64,000 nucleotides of DNA from Cryphonectria parasitica EP155 (taxonomy: Eukaryota > Ascomycota > Sordariomycetes > Diaporthales > Cryphonectriaceae), in assembly GCF_011745365.1 (NCBI RefSeq), contig NW_024468909.1, forward strand, positions 4,278,001 to 4,342,000. The letters run 5' to 3'. The position numbers and the translations under genes were made by a program. Under the pieces are notes generated by a model. It was not told the origin of the DNA and made no database searches. It was given only the letters and a program-made list of their open reading frames with translations. Of the stretch, positions 32,141-43,425 are shown piece by piece. Within the stretch, counting starts at the first letter, position 1; each line of letters begins with the position of its first letter.

Positions 32141-32555
32141 AAAAAAAAAAAAAAAAAAAAGGGATGAAAACTTTCCTCCCTCCTCATCTCTGCCTTCTTT
32201 TCTCCCTCTTTCCTCCCTCTTTCCTCCCTCTTTCCTCCCCCTTCCCTTCTATCCTTTTTCTTTCGGTCCTTCCTCTTAGTAGGAGAAGGAGGCATCTCAA
32301 GAAAACTTTTCGAGATAACTTCTTAAAAAAAAAAGGAAGCAGAAAACTTTCCTCCTTCCCCATCTCTGCTTTCGTGCCTTCTCTCTTTCCTCCTCTCTTT
32401 CCTTCTCTCCCTTTTCTTTCGGCCCTTCCTCTTAGTAGGAGAAGGAGGCATCTTAAGGAAACCTTTCGAGGTAATGTCGCATTCATCTTGTCATAGGAGA
32501 AGGAGACATCTGAAGCTTCCGAGGTAATGTCACGTTCATCTTGTCACAGGAGATG
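32141..32555 (+). repeat. Imperfect tandem repeat: pyrimidine tract plus GGAGAAGGAGGCATCT module
   Basis: A unit made of an A-run, GAAAACTTTCCTCC, a long CT-rich tract, and CTTAGTAGGAGAAGGAGG followed by CATCT occurs twice. GAAAACTTTCCTCC is at 32166 and 32342; CTTAGTAGGAG is at 32275 and 32431. A truncated third copy begins near 32490. The 3' part GAGGTAATGTC plus TTCATCTTGTCA is itself repeated at 32468 and 32521. Length differences between units come from the CT-rich tract. It begins with A20 at 32141-32160. Confidence 0.8.
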
Positions 32556-33089
32556 GGCAACCTGTCCATCAAAACCAGCCGCGACGCGACCTGTGAGATG
32601 CCAGCCACTGTCAAATGTTGGCCGTGCTGGATAACAATCAAGAGCTCGTCTTCGTCCTGGATTTTTGTTTATACTGTGTTTGGAAGATTATGTCATGTGC
32701 TGTGACCACCAGCGCCTAGCGACACAACAACGACCGACCATGCTGCCCCGCCCCGCCTGTGCCTCGAACCTGGCCCCCAATTTTTTGGGAAACCGTGTAA
32801 ATCTCGGCCGTGGCTGCGGTATCATCTTGTTCTCCCTGGTGGAATATACATACTACATAGCATTATGGCATATCATAGTACAGAGTAGTAAAAAACATGG
32901 ACACGACAGTTAAAATTACAGGACTAAAAGACAAGGTTCTGATCCCCCGGGAATCCAAGCGACGAGGCCATTTCGAGGCTCAGGACCCATTATATTCCCT
33001 AACCAGCTTAGCAGACTTCGGAATCCAGCCCGAAAATGATCAGCCTCTTTGCTGGCCCCTCCCCGCTGGGTTTCGAAACGAAACAACAT

Positions 33090-33111
33090 AGTACCATGCT
33101 ATGGTGGTACT
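33090..33111. repeat. Inverted repeat with AGTACCA arms
   Basis: AGTACCA at 33090-33096 is the reverse complement of TGGTACT at 33105-33111. The 8-nt spacer also contains a smaller symmetry. It belongs to the GTAC-rich word family seen in many intergenic parts of this window. Confidence 0.6.
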
Positions 33112-33225
33112 TTGTATCATGACGTGGGAGAGAAAAAAGGGGACTACTGCACCATATTCCCATCTCAGGAGCCGGAGGTTTTTTGAGTCCAGAAAATCAT
33201 GCGCTGCCCACCTACGCGCCGCAGG

Positions 33226-33231
33226 GGCTAA
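33226..33231 (+). promoter_or_regulatory. Candidate XlnR/Xyr1 site upstream of GH10 xylanase
   Basis: GGCTAA, the core of the XlnR/Xyr1 recognition sequence, lies about 425 nt before the GH10 ATG. The spacing is similar to that of the GH11 candidate site. The next base is C rather than A, so the match is to the six-base core only. Confidence 0.35.
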
Positions 33232-33655
33232 CACCATACATGATTTGGGGGGATCCGGTTAAAATGAGTAGACCCAGACAGGGCCCAGGTGCCTTGCAGC
33301 AACGTCCAGAACGGGATTCGCCCCGTTCAAGCGAGTGGCATGGCATTGGAGGAAACATCGTCGTGAGTTTCGAAATATATTGGCTTGGCTCCCAAGGAGA
33401 AGGCGGTGCTTCCCCGTCTTCCTCATAAACCCCCTTGCTGTGTGGTCTCTGGTGACTTTTGATCAAGTCTGTTGTCTCGTTGGACTCTTGTCATTCGTTC
33501 CATCACATTCTTTTCGTTTTCTTCTCTTCTCTTCTGCCATCAGCATCCATCATTCTTTTTCGTGCATTTGCACACAAGTCTCTCATTTTTTCTTATACCT
33601 TCTCTCACTAGTCCATATCAGTTCTTAAGGTGAAGCAAGCCCTTCACATTTCACA

Positions 33656-35073
33656 ATGCATTCGAGTGCTTCCAACCTTGCCCTCCTGGCGCTGGCCGCC
33701 GGTGCCAACGCCCAGCTGAACCAACTTGCTGTGGCTGCCGGAAAGAAGTATGCATACAAAATTCCTCTCTCTCTCTCACTCTCTCTCCATCACACGTTCT
33801 TGCATCCACAGGTGAATTGTAGGCTTTTGTATAGCTAATGAGACATTAAAGATACTTTGGCTCTGCAACAGACAACGGCGAGCTTGACGACACCGCCTAC
33901 GTTGCCATCCTGAGCGACGCCGATGAGTTTGGCCAGATCACGCCTGGTAACACCCAGAAATGGGAATACACCGAGCCTGAGGAGGGCACGTTCAGCTACA
34001 CCGAGGGTGATGTGATTGTCGACTTTGCTCAGAACAACAGCCAGATCGTGCGTTGCCACAATTTGGTCTGGTACAACCAGCTGCCCGCTTGGATATCTTC
34101 CGACTCTTGGACCAATGACACTCTCACATCCGCTATGACCACTCATATTACCAACGAAGTCACTCACTACAAGGGCGAATGCTACGCGTGGGATGTCGTG
34201 AATGAGGCTCTCAGCGACAGCGGCGGCTACCGTGACAACATCTTCTACGAGACGATTGGAGAGTACTACATCCCCATTGCCTTCTCGACTGCGGCGGCTG
34301 CCGACCCCGACGCCAAACTCTACTACAACGACTACTCGATCGAGTTCACCGGCACCAAGCTGACCGAGGCCCTGGCCATCGTGGACCTGATCCAGGGTGC
34401 CGGCGTCCAGATCGACGGCGTGGGTCTCCAGGGCCACTTCATTGTCGGAGAGGTCGGCAGCGCGGACGCCCTGGCCGCCGTCATGAACCAGTTCACCGCC
34501 AAGGGCGTCGAGGTCGCCTACACCGAGGTCGATGTTCGCCACCTTACCGTGCCCGCCAACGACTCACAGATCGAGCAGCAGGCTGTCGACTACGCCTCCA
34601 TCGTCAATGCTTGCCTGCAGGTCGACGACTGCGTGGGCATCACCGTCTGGGACTTTGACGACAAGTACTCCTGGATCCCGTCCACTTTCAGCGGTGAGGG
34701 TGAGGCCTGTCTCTACGACGAGAACCTCTCCAAGAAGCCTGCCTGGACATCCGTGTCCTCCGTTCTCGCTGCTGCCGCCACGGGCGGTGCTTCTGCGGCT
34801 ACGACTACCGCTGCTGCTGCCGTGGCTGCCACTACCAGCAGCGCTGCTTCTGCCTCGGCCACCGGCGGTTCCGCTGCCCCTGTTTCGACTGCCAGCGCTT
34901 CCAGCTCTGTTGTTGTTCAGTCTTCAGCTGCTGCAGTGCAGTCTGTTTCCAGCTCTGCTGTGGCATCTTCTGCCCCCGCCAGTACTGTTTCGGCGGCTGC
35001 CCTTGCTACATCTCCAGCAGCGGGTTCTTGCGTCAAGAAGACCAAGACTGTCTACGTTACTGCGTCTGCCTAA
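33656..35073 (+). CDS. Secreted GH10 endo-1,4-beta-xylanase with Ser/Ala-rich tail
   Basis: Two exons, 33656-33747 and 33852-35073, give 437 residues. The 104-nt intron starts GTATGC, has GCTAATG near its end and closes with AAAG; the frame joins AAGK to KYFGSATDN, as expected for GH10. These are TIM-barrel xylanases. The acid/base is E149 in WDVVNEAL and the nucleophile is E256 in YTEVDVR. The signal peptide ends near residue 19 (GANA/QLN). After the barrel (to about 335) comes a low-complexity Ala/Ser/Thr/Val tail ending [14 protein letters not shown]. That tail looks like a linker, but no CBM1 follows. Some substrate-site positions differ from the common type: TPGN instead of TPEN, and [10 protein letters not shown] instead of HTLVWHSQLP. 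The catalytic pair is intact, so activity is expected. Confidence 0.93.
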
Positions 35074-35684
35074 GATGTATTGCTGTAGGATCTTTTGAAG
35101 ACTTGTTGAAGATAGCTAGTGCAAGGAGGAAGGAGGACTTGCCGTGTCCATTTTTCAATGTATATATATTGTTGAAAATATGCTGCGAACATTCTCATCT
35201 GCATATATAGGAAATTCTCAATAGAGCCCATTCCATATTATTGACCTGTAATCACCTATTGCCACTGAATGGACACTAGTCAGAATCATCAGAATAGGCG
35301 CACAGATACGAGATACATCTGATCTACAAAAGGAGGGGAATGGAAATAATTAAGGTAGTATATCAATGAAGGCGGCTATGAGCACCAGATTCTCTGAAGG
35401 GAGCCAGGCCAAGTAGATCCTAGCCTAAGTTTGAGTATTAGAAATCAAGATCTTTTAGAGTAATAGAAGACTAGAATTCAAAGAGATAATAGAGAGGCTA
35501 AGTAAGACATACTTAAGCTTAGCATTAAACATAAGAATAGCTGGTAAAGCAAGCGTAGAATTAATAATTATAAAAAAGATTTACAGAGCCTAGGGTAAGA
35601 AAAGAGGAAAGGAAAGAGGAAAGAGAGAAAGATAGAGGGACAAGGGGAGGAAAGCTCTTTCTTGATTTCTATATTCTAAATATT
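35074..35684. other. Convergent AT-rich intergenic region
   Basis: This lies between the GH10 gene (plus) and the methyltransferase (minus). Most of 35220-35590 is AT-rich, and 35598-35660 is an AG-rich tract. No gene is seen. Confidence 0.5.
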
Positions 35685-36673
35685 CTAAGACACATCGTGC
35701 AGAGGCTTCCTTCCATATGCAAAGTATACCAGCGAATAGGCGTGGATCTTGGGGTCCACAAGGTCCTTCCTCACATCTTCTAGAAAGTCCGAGACCGTAT
35801 CGGCGTCCATTCCCAGGACCCTCGTAAAGATGGCCAGAGACATACTCTTGACGCCTTCTAGGAGATTCTGCCCGGTCATGGCGGCCAGAAGCTTGTTCTT
35901 CTTGCCCTTGGGCCACGGATTGAACGCCACAGCCCCCCTCCTCTCGACCACAGCCTCGAACCCGATCTTGCGCATGTAGTTCGCCCAATTAAGGTTGTCC
36001 CTCAGGTCCTTTCCGGTTCTCAGCATGCCGTCATACAGCAGCCTGTTCCACTCGGCCAGGGCAGTGCCGTCCCAGGACCCGTCGTCGCACTGCATTGGCA
36101 GACACGGATCCTGCAGCTCAAAGTAGCCCCCCGGGGCGAGATTGTCAAAGATGCGCTGGAGGACGGACTTGGGCTCCTTGAAGCACGTCACCATGGCGCG
36201 AGCGTGGATGTAGTCGAAGGGCAGGTCGAAGCCCCAGTCGGCCTCCTCTGCATCGCCGATCTCGAACCTCAGGTTGCGCGGGACCAGATCTGGCTGGATG
36301 GGCGACAGGTCTGTCCCGATCACGCTGGCGTCCGGGTGCTGCTGGGCAAACTCTATAGCCCAGATGCCCGTGCCTGTGCCTATGTCGAGGACTCGCCGCG
36401 GGTAGACCAGCGGTGCTGTGTATAATCTGCCGTCTAGATAAACCTTGAAGGAGTGGTGCTGCAGATCGAGGCGATCCTGCTCGGCGTCATCGTTGGGCAG
36501 CATGTACTCTAAACAGGATGGTCAGCATTCACACGCCGTCTCGTTTCATGTTTCTATTCATGGAAGATGATGAAGGACTTACTGCCAGGACGGTATGAGT
36601 GGTATGTGCGACCATTTTCAAGGACAAAGTTGTGAATACTCGTCCTCAACGAGGTTGTAGAATCACTTCTCAT
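35685..36673 (-). CDS. LaeA-like SAM-dependent methyltransferase
   Basis: Two exons on the minus strand, 36673-36583 and 36508-35685, give 304 residues. The 74-nt intron begins GTAAGT and ends TTTAG, and the join gives SYRPG followed by KYMLPNDDAEQDRLDLQHH, the standard N-terminal block of this family. An in-frame stop just upstream fixes the ATG at 36673. Class I motif I is VLDIGTGTGIWAIEFA (from residue 70). It is followed by an acidic SAM-ribose strand (VIGTDLSPIQP), FEIGDAEE and the post-I region GGYFELQD. Fungal members include LaeA, a regulator of secondary metabolism and development, and many paralogues with unknown substrates. This one is probably a paralogue. No secondary-metabolite core gene is in the window, so a cluster role is not supported. 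Confidence 0.85.
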
Positions 36674-38984
36674 CAGGTAGTGGTGTCAGCAGCCTGGAAA
36701 GTTTTGAAGGGAAAGTTTTGAAGAAAAAAAAAAGAAGAAGAAAAAAAACCATCCAGAGCAGTGCATATGCCCTCCATCACAGGAGAAAAGACAAATACAG
36801 GCACAAGGCGCAGCAAAGGCATTGTAAAAAGAAGTCCGTCATACCTCAGAGAGAAACCCAGCGCAGAGTCGTGATCCTCAGCCTGGAACCGTTTAGAGAT
36901 GGAAAGAAAGGGGCAGGTAAGGCTTGTGTATGTGTCGTCTCACCTCAGACCCGTCAGAAACGTCCAAAGTCGCTGGGAAGCTGTTCAAGGTGTCCCATTG
37001 GTCATCGCTGCTGCCAGCGTCACGTCTTATTGAGCTTTCGTCCATGCCTGCAACCACGCGCCTGGCTCCCCGGTGATATGTCGGAGCCCTGTGTTAATAC
37101 TACGGTACCTGGGCGATGATCAGCAGCCGGAGGTTCGGATGCTACGCTCGGGCTTTCAGCAGTACTTTTAAGCGAGATGTGCTGTACGGTAGGGCTGATG
37201 GTTCACACGAGATGGCCGTCTTGTCTAATTTTCAACGAAGATTGTTAAACTCTTGTTCGGAATCTGAAAAGTTTGGAAATGGAAAGGTTTTCAAGACCAC
37301 AAAAATCTGACCAGTATCGTTGGTTATTAGGCGGGTGATGCAGAGAAAGAGGAGAAGAAAAAGAAGGACTGTGCGTGATCCGATCACTGATAAAAGCCAC
37401 CGTCTTCGGACAACAGCAGAATCGTACGCCTTGGCCCTTTTGACTGGCCTCGGGCCTCGTGCAAGTGCCGAGATCCGGGGAAAGCGGCCCTTCGAAGAGC
37501 CTCGTCTGTAATTTGACATGGCCGAGAGCGGCAACTTTGGCCGGATTGTCCCCAGGTAAAAGGAAGACTTGGATGTTGGAAGCCCATTGAAATATAGAGC
37601 CCACAAGACATTCAACACTTTGATCATAGTTAAGTAACATAAGATCGGGGCGTCTTGACGCTGACGCTTGACAGGTTTTGTCCCGAGGTACTCATTCATC
37701 CATTGTTATTCAAACGGCAGAGCGATAACCGCTGCTGTCTGGACACCGGTCTAGGATCCTGTGCCATAGTATGCGACATGCCCCCGACAAGACGCATGAT
37801 AATAAAGACAAGCAAACAAAGCCGTCGGTCGATCTCTACACAGGCATCTCACCTTCTGCCACTTGGGATTATAATTCTGTGTCACGTTCTTTCGACAATG
37901 ATTTCAGACGATCTCTTGCAAATCGCGGATGGAACATTGGCTCAGACGAATGAGGCTATTCATTTCGTGCTGGCATCAGATAATAAAGCGATATGTTTCC
38001 TGCTTGTAAAACCAGATATAAACATTTCTCAAAGCCGAAGTCTGTGTCAGATCATCGGACGCAGTCTTTCTCTAGAACGACCAGGTCATTGCATCTCGAA
38101 ATGAGGTGAGCATCTACTCTTGGGGGGGGGGGCGGTAGGGCAGAAGACAAGCCGTACACTGGTTGCTGCCCTGGAGGTCGTAAAGATTTAGCGGCTGACT
38201 GTGCCGTCACGCTAGTCACAGCGTATGATTACAGGCTCCCCCGCTCTCCGCTTCAAGCTTGCATTTTCGTTTCTGTCATTCTTCTTCGGGGGGGGGGGGC
38301 CCACAAGGATCTTCAGCAGAGGGCGTTCCACTACATAGTACACAGTACCGCACACGCCCCAGTAAATACAGTTCGCACCATAGCAATGCTGTAATTACCC
38401 ATGCAGCAGCTATTACGTAGGAATGTGCAAACAAGCAGCGCGGTCCACGCAGGGCACGTCAGTTGTCATGATTAAAAGGAGAAAAGGAAAAAGAATCAGA
38501 AAAAGGCCTCAATATTTTGGCTCTCAGGTTGACTTTCGAAGCCCATCTGATAACAATTCAGAATAAAAATACGAATGCTTACATATCCGTACTGATTGAT
38601 AGCTTTCTGGAGAACATTTTTTCTTTTCCCACACCGACGTCGTAAACAGCCACTACGCGCTCCAAACACCGACACACATTTTCGGTGTCAACCGGAAAAA
38701 GGCCTCATACGCCATCGAGCCATATCCTCTACAGACTATTAATTAATTTATCTTAACGGTAACTTGAGCTCTTGTTCCTCTGAGCGCACTTCACGTTCTG
38801 TCAACAAGATGAACGTCCCTTTCTTCTAACCAGAGATGACCAGGATGAGGTCACAGCCTACATTTATCTGAACCCTGAAGGCTCGCTCCCTCACTATCGC
38901 TATCCTTCCTGGTCTCGCCTTGTTCCAACTTCCTCGCCTACTAGAGCGCCTACACCACCGGCTTGCGCCCGGGATACGACCGCC
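36674..38984. other. Divergent intergenic region
   Basis: This lies between the methyltransferase and BRE4-like starts. It holds an A-rich tract near 36720-36750, a G11 run at 38122-38132, a G12 run at 38288-38299 and an imperfect 7-bp-arm inverted repeat around 38666-38688 (ACACCGA and TCGGTGT). No open frame looks coding. Confidence 0.45.
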
Positions 38985-41900
38985 ATGGCGGCCCACCCGG
39001 CCCCGGCTCCGGCCAACGGGGACGCCCAGAGCAGACACAGCAGCTCCCAAGAGGATCTAGATACCTTGTCGTCCTCGTCGTCGGATGCGCCAGGTCTCAC
39101 CACTCCCGCTGCGACCTTTGTGCTGGATGATAGGACAGAGAATAATGATGATGCTGCCGCCGCCAAGTCCGCTGCGGGACCTTCTTTCTTCAGAAGAGCG
39201 GTACAGAGACTGGGCCTCAACTCAGTCCTCCTGATGAGTATGTTCAAGGGCTCTATGGCACCAGTCATATGTATCGCCATCTACCAGGCCGCTGCGGTCA
39301 GGCAGCTTCTGACTACTCTGGTATGTCCCGGTTGTCTTGCCAGGCTGTCCCCAGCGTCCCGCTCGAACGACTGACGGAGGTCAACTAGGGCTACCTTTCT
39401 GCCGTGATATCGGTCTTGTCCCTTGCTCCCCTTCCTCGTGGCAAGTTCCTACAGAATATGGTATTGAACTTGTTGTCCATGTCAGCCGGAGCCGGTATGG
39501 GAATTCTGGTGACTTGGTCCTCGGTCCAGGCACGACTTCACACGTCCAATCTGCTCGAGTTGGAGCAGTATATCGAGACATATGGTCGCGCACCCTACAA
39601 CGCAAGCCAGAGCGCCGTCTGTGGTGTCTGGCTTTTCTTCAACATCTGGGCTGTCAACATCTTCCGGGCCAAATTTCCCGCCTTCAACCTGCCAGTCATC
39701 ATCTACAGCATCTTTATCAACATCTCGAGCACCTTTGGGCCCCAATTCCCCACGGTGAAGACCGCTGAGTCTTTTATCAGGGAGTTACTCATCGCAATGC
39801 TAATAGGTAATTCAAAGAAAGACCACCCAGACTTCATATCAACGAGAGCTCTTCATCCGTCCAAGAAAAGAATGCAAGGCTGACTGATGTTTTCTTTTTT
39901 CCAATGGAATTTTAGGTTTGGGGGTTGGAGCAGGCTGTTCTCTGTTCGTCTTTCCCATCTCGACGAGACAGATCGTCGTCAAGCAGATGGGAGGCGTGCT
40001 TGGGCTTTTCAAGAAGGCCATCACGCTGGAGAAGGAGTATCTCCAAGGCCTGGAAAAGGCTGACATGTTTACTATCGAGGTTACCGAGACCTCGACCGGC
40101 CAACCATCGGATGACAAGAAAGCTGGTAAAAAGGACGCAGGACCACCGTTGACAGGAGAGCAGAAGACGGCCATGGCCCTCAGAGGTGTCCTGACCGCCT
40201 CGAGGGAGCTGATGGGCAAGATCTATGCCGATCTCAAGTTTGCCAAGCGGGATGTCGCCATTGGGTATCTGACCCCAAAGGATTTTGGGCACCTTTACGA
40301 CCTTATGCGCGGCTTCATGATCCCAATGACTGGCATCGGCGTCATCATGGACATCTTCCAGGTTCGTCTCCTCCATATGAAAATCCCTCGTGAGGGTGTT
40401 ACGAGCAATTTTCCGTCGCGTGGGGTGAAAGAAGAAGGAAAAAAGGTGGACTAGCTGACTGTCCTTCTAGAAAGTCGGAAGAGAGCGAGGCTGGGATGGC
40501 GTTGAGGGAGTAAGCGACGAGGCACAATATATAGGTGGTTTCATCCGCGACGCTGTGGACAAAGAAGACTCCCAGAGGATCTGGAACGACATCATGCAAC
40601 AGCTTCACGAGCCCTTCGAGATCCTGTCGGAGGCTCTACTAGCGGGAATTGACCATGCTGCCATCCTGATGAGAATTTTGCCCCCATCAAAAGAGCAGAA
40701 AAAGGCCTCTGATAAGAAGAAATCACGCGCCGACACCGGCGCCGAGGCTGATGTGGAAGAGTCGGGCGCCGACCTTCGTCCAGGAGAAGTTGGGTACTCC
40801 AAGGTCGTGCAAGAGAAAATGGACCTGTTCAACTCTCGTCGAGGTGAGATCCTCCGAGTCTGGGCCAAGGACAAGGGTCTGTGGAGAGACGGCAAGCTAG
40901 AGAACTGGCACACGGACAGCACGCAACAGTTGGAGAGACGCCAGAACGACCAGATTCAACTCTTCGTGGTGCTCTACCTCGAGAAGCTGGTGAGTCGTGG
41001 AGAACTCTTTACCTCATAGCATGGCCCGTCAGCTGATCACACCGTGTCAAAACAGATGCAAGCGACCGGCGAGGCTGTCATGGATTTTGTTTCGTTCGCT
41101 GAAGAGAAACACCGTGACGGGTCGATCACTAAAAAGCACCTCATCGCCCCAAGCCTGCACCATCTGAGGAAGTGGGCTCTCAGCATCTTCCAGGAAGACG
41201 ACTCCTCTGGTGAGGACTCACCCGACATCCTGGAACGAGGCGGCAATGTGGTTTTCGTCGGCGAAGCCTGGCTGCACAAGAAAGACCCCGAGCATCTTCC
41301 TCCTACAAACGCCTTGGAGAAGATTGGCAATTCTTTGAGAAACTTTTCCAATTTCTTTGGCTCTGCAGAGTCAATTTTTGGGCTGAGGGTCGCCATTGCC
41401 ACGATGGTGAGTCCCAGAGAATGACAATCCCCTCTTCTATGATATTTCCTATGGCAAAGTCTTTTCTCCAAGCTAGCATCCTTCAAAGGCCTAGTATGAC
41501 CGCGCAGGCATCGAACGCTGGCGAGGAGGCCGCTCTTTTCCCTACCCTGAAGACGCGTGTATATCCTTCTAGGTTAATCTAAGACTTGTGCAGACTGTTG
41601 GTATTGCCGCATTTCTAGAGAGCTCTCAGGCCTTCTTCATCGAGCAGAGAGTCGTATGGGCCTTGATCATTATCGCAATCGGCATGACACAGAGTAAGCC
41701 TCTCGCTCTTGAGAAAAGATAAACCAAATAAAAATGGTTGCGTTTGTATCGAATTGACTACTGAACGACTCTCTTTCACAGCTTCTGGCCAATCGATATT
41801 CGGCTTCTTTTGCAGAGTCGCGGGCACGGCCGTTGCTATGGTCAACTGTTACATCATCTGGTATATTGTTGACACCAGACTCCCTGGGGTTCTCGTTTTC

Positions 41901-43425
41901 CTTTGGCTCTTCACATTTGTAGAGTATTATTTCTTCTTCAAATATCCTCGGTTCATCCCGATGGTAATGATCTGCATTGTCACCCAGGTCAGTTGACTTC
42001 CCCGAGCTCTCATGAAGTGCTTGCTTTGATCTAACGCAGTATCGCGTCCAGTATCTTATCATCGGCTACGAATTGCAAACTCAGGCGCTGGGCATCGCCG
42101 CATCAACAGCCAGTGGCCAGCGATATTACCCGTACGTCTTTCGTTTTAGTTTGCCTCAAAAATCCAAGGCTGACTCATTGACATGGACTCAGATTGTACG
42201 AGCTTGCGCCGTATCGCCTTGCAACTGTTGCAGGAGGCGCCTTGGTGGCCTTCTTCTGGACAGTTTTCCCTCGACCACTAACGGACAGAACATGGCTTCG
42301 AAAAGACTTGAGCGCAACACTCTATCTGCTTGCCAACTACTACAGCGTGATCTACACCACAATGAGGTCAGCCTTGACGGAAGACATTGGCTCCACAGAA
42401 ATCCCAGGCTCGGCTGCGCACAGCCTCTTCAAGGTCAGGCGGAAGCTGTATGGAAAGTTGCTGCTCCTCATCCCATCGATCCAGGCGCACACAAACTTTC
42501 AAAAGTTCGAGCCAAGTCTGGGCGGAAAGTTTCCTGCTGAGCAGTATCAAGACATGATCCACCGGTGTACACGGTAAGTTTTCGGACAGGTGTCTGCTTC
42601 CCGACCTTATCTTGGGTTTTTCTTCTTTCCTTCCTTTTTTTTTATTTTTTTATTTTTATTTTAAATCCAAACCTTTAGATCATGCTGACATTTTTCTGCT
42701 TTGCCAGAATGATGAATTACTTCACACTCATGTCCTACATACTGACCTATGCCCCCAAGGAATCCGTCGAGGAGTCGGACAGGGCCTGGCGGCGTGTCCT
42801 GGGCGAAGTCCTCGACGAGGTAACCCCACTACATGTGCAAATGCTGTCAACGCTCACACTTCTCTCCAACGCCCTGATGTCCGGCCAATCTCTTCCCCCG
42901 CTCATGGCCCTGCCTAAACCATACGAGATGACACGCCGCCTGCTGAGCTTTACTCCTATCCAGTCCGACGAGACAGAAGCACACAACGCGCCGGCCTCGC
43001 CATCTTCGCCGGCCTCCGCCCCATCATTTGGCCTCCGACGTTCTGAATCCCGTGGCATGGCCAGCAACAGTGGAGGGGACAACAGTAACCAGCAACAGCT
43101 GGATGAAATCTATGAACCTGAGGCGTGGAATCTGCTGGACGCACGCAATATGGAGCAGAAGGGCTATACGGAGTTTGCCGTGTTCCAGGTGGCCTCGACC
43201 CTCGTTCTGTCAGAGCTTCACGGCTTGTTGCGGACAATTCAGGAGCTGGTGGGCACGGTCGACTTTAGCTTCCGTGTCGAGCCCAAGAACACCAGTCAGT
43301 CGTCCTTGGAGAGTGTGCTGAGGCTAGGCACATGGACCTCGAGGGCTACAATGGCCGAGGCTCAGCGTAGCAAGACTGGGAATGATGCTGGAAATGGTGT
43401 GCAGGGTAAGGGCAAACAAGAATGA
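38985..43425 (+). CDS. BRE4-like multi-spanning membrane protein (ArAE_2/FUSC-like)
   Basis: Ten exons give 1188 residues: 38985-39320, 39389-39806, 39916-40361, 40471-40989, 41056-41406, 41594-41693, 41782-41987, 42040-42131, 42193-42573 and 42708-43425. All nine introns are GT-AG and keep frame. Family members resemble aromatic-acid exporters and yeast Bre4 (brefeldin A sensitivity); that is family knowledge. Residues 1-65 are Ser-rich and disordered. A first membrane block spans about 75-265, a charged cytosolic part covers about 270-675, and a second block covers about 680-850 (IFGLRVAIATM, then TSGQSIFGFFCRVAGT). The C-terminal cytosolic domain follows (LYELAPYR, then MMNYFTLMSYILTYAP). 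This two-block layout fits FUSC-type transporters. Substrate and membrane (plasma or internal) are unknown. Intron 5 (187 nt) is longer than the others, but the junction ATM-TVG matches my expectation for the family. Confidence 0.87.

Larger units (their letters stand above)
31351..33655. other. Repeat-bearing interval between the two xylanase genes
   Basis: No gene is supported here. The interval contains the 3' flank of GH11, an AT-rich part to about 32100, two simple-repeat blocks (31506-31554 and 32141-32555), an inverted repeat at 33090-33111, and the GH10 promoter with a GGCTAA word at 33226. The 33470-33650 part is a pyrimidine-rich leader. Confidence 0.5.
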
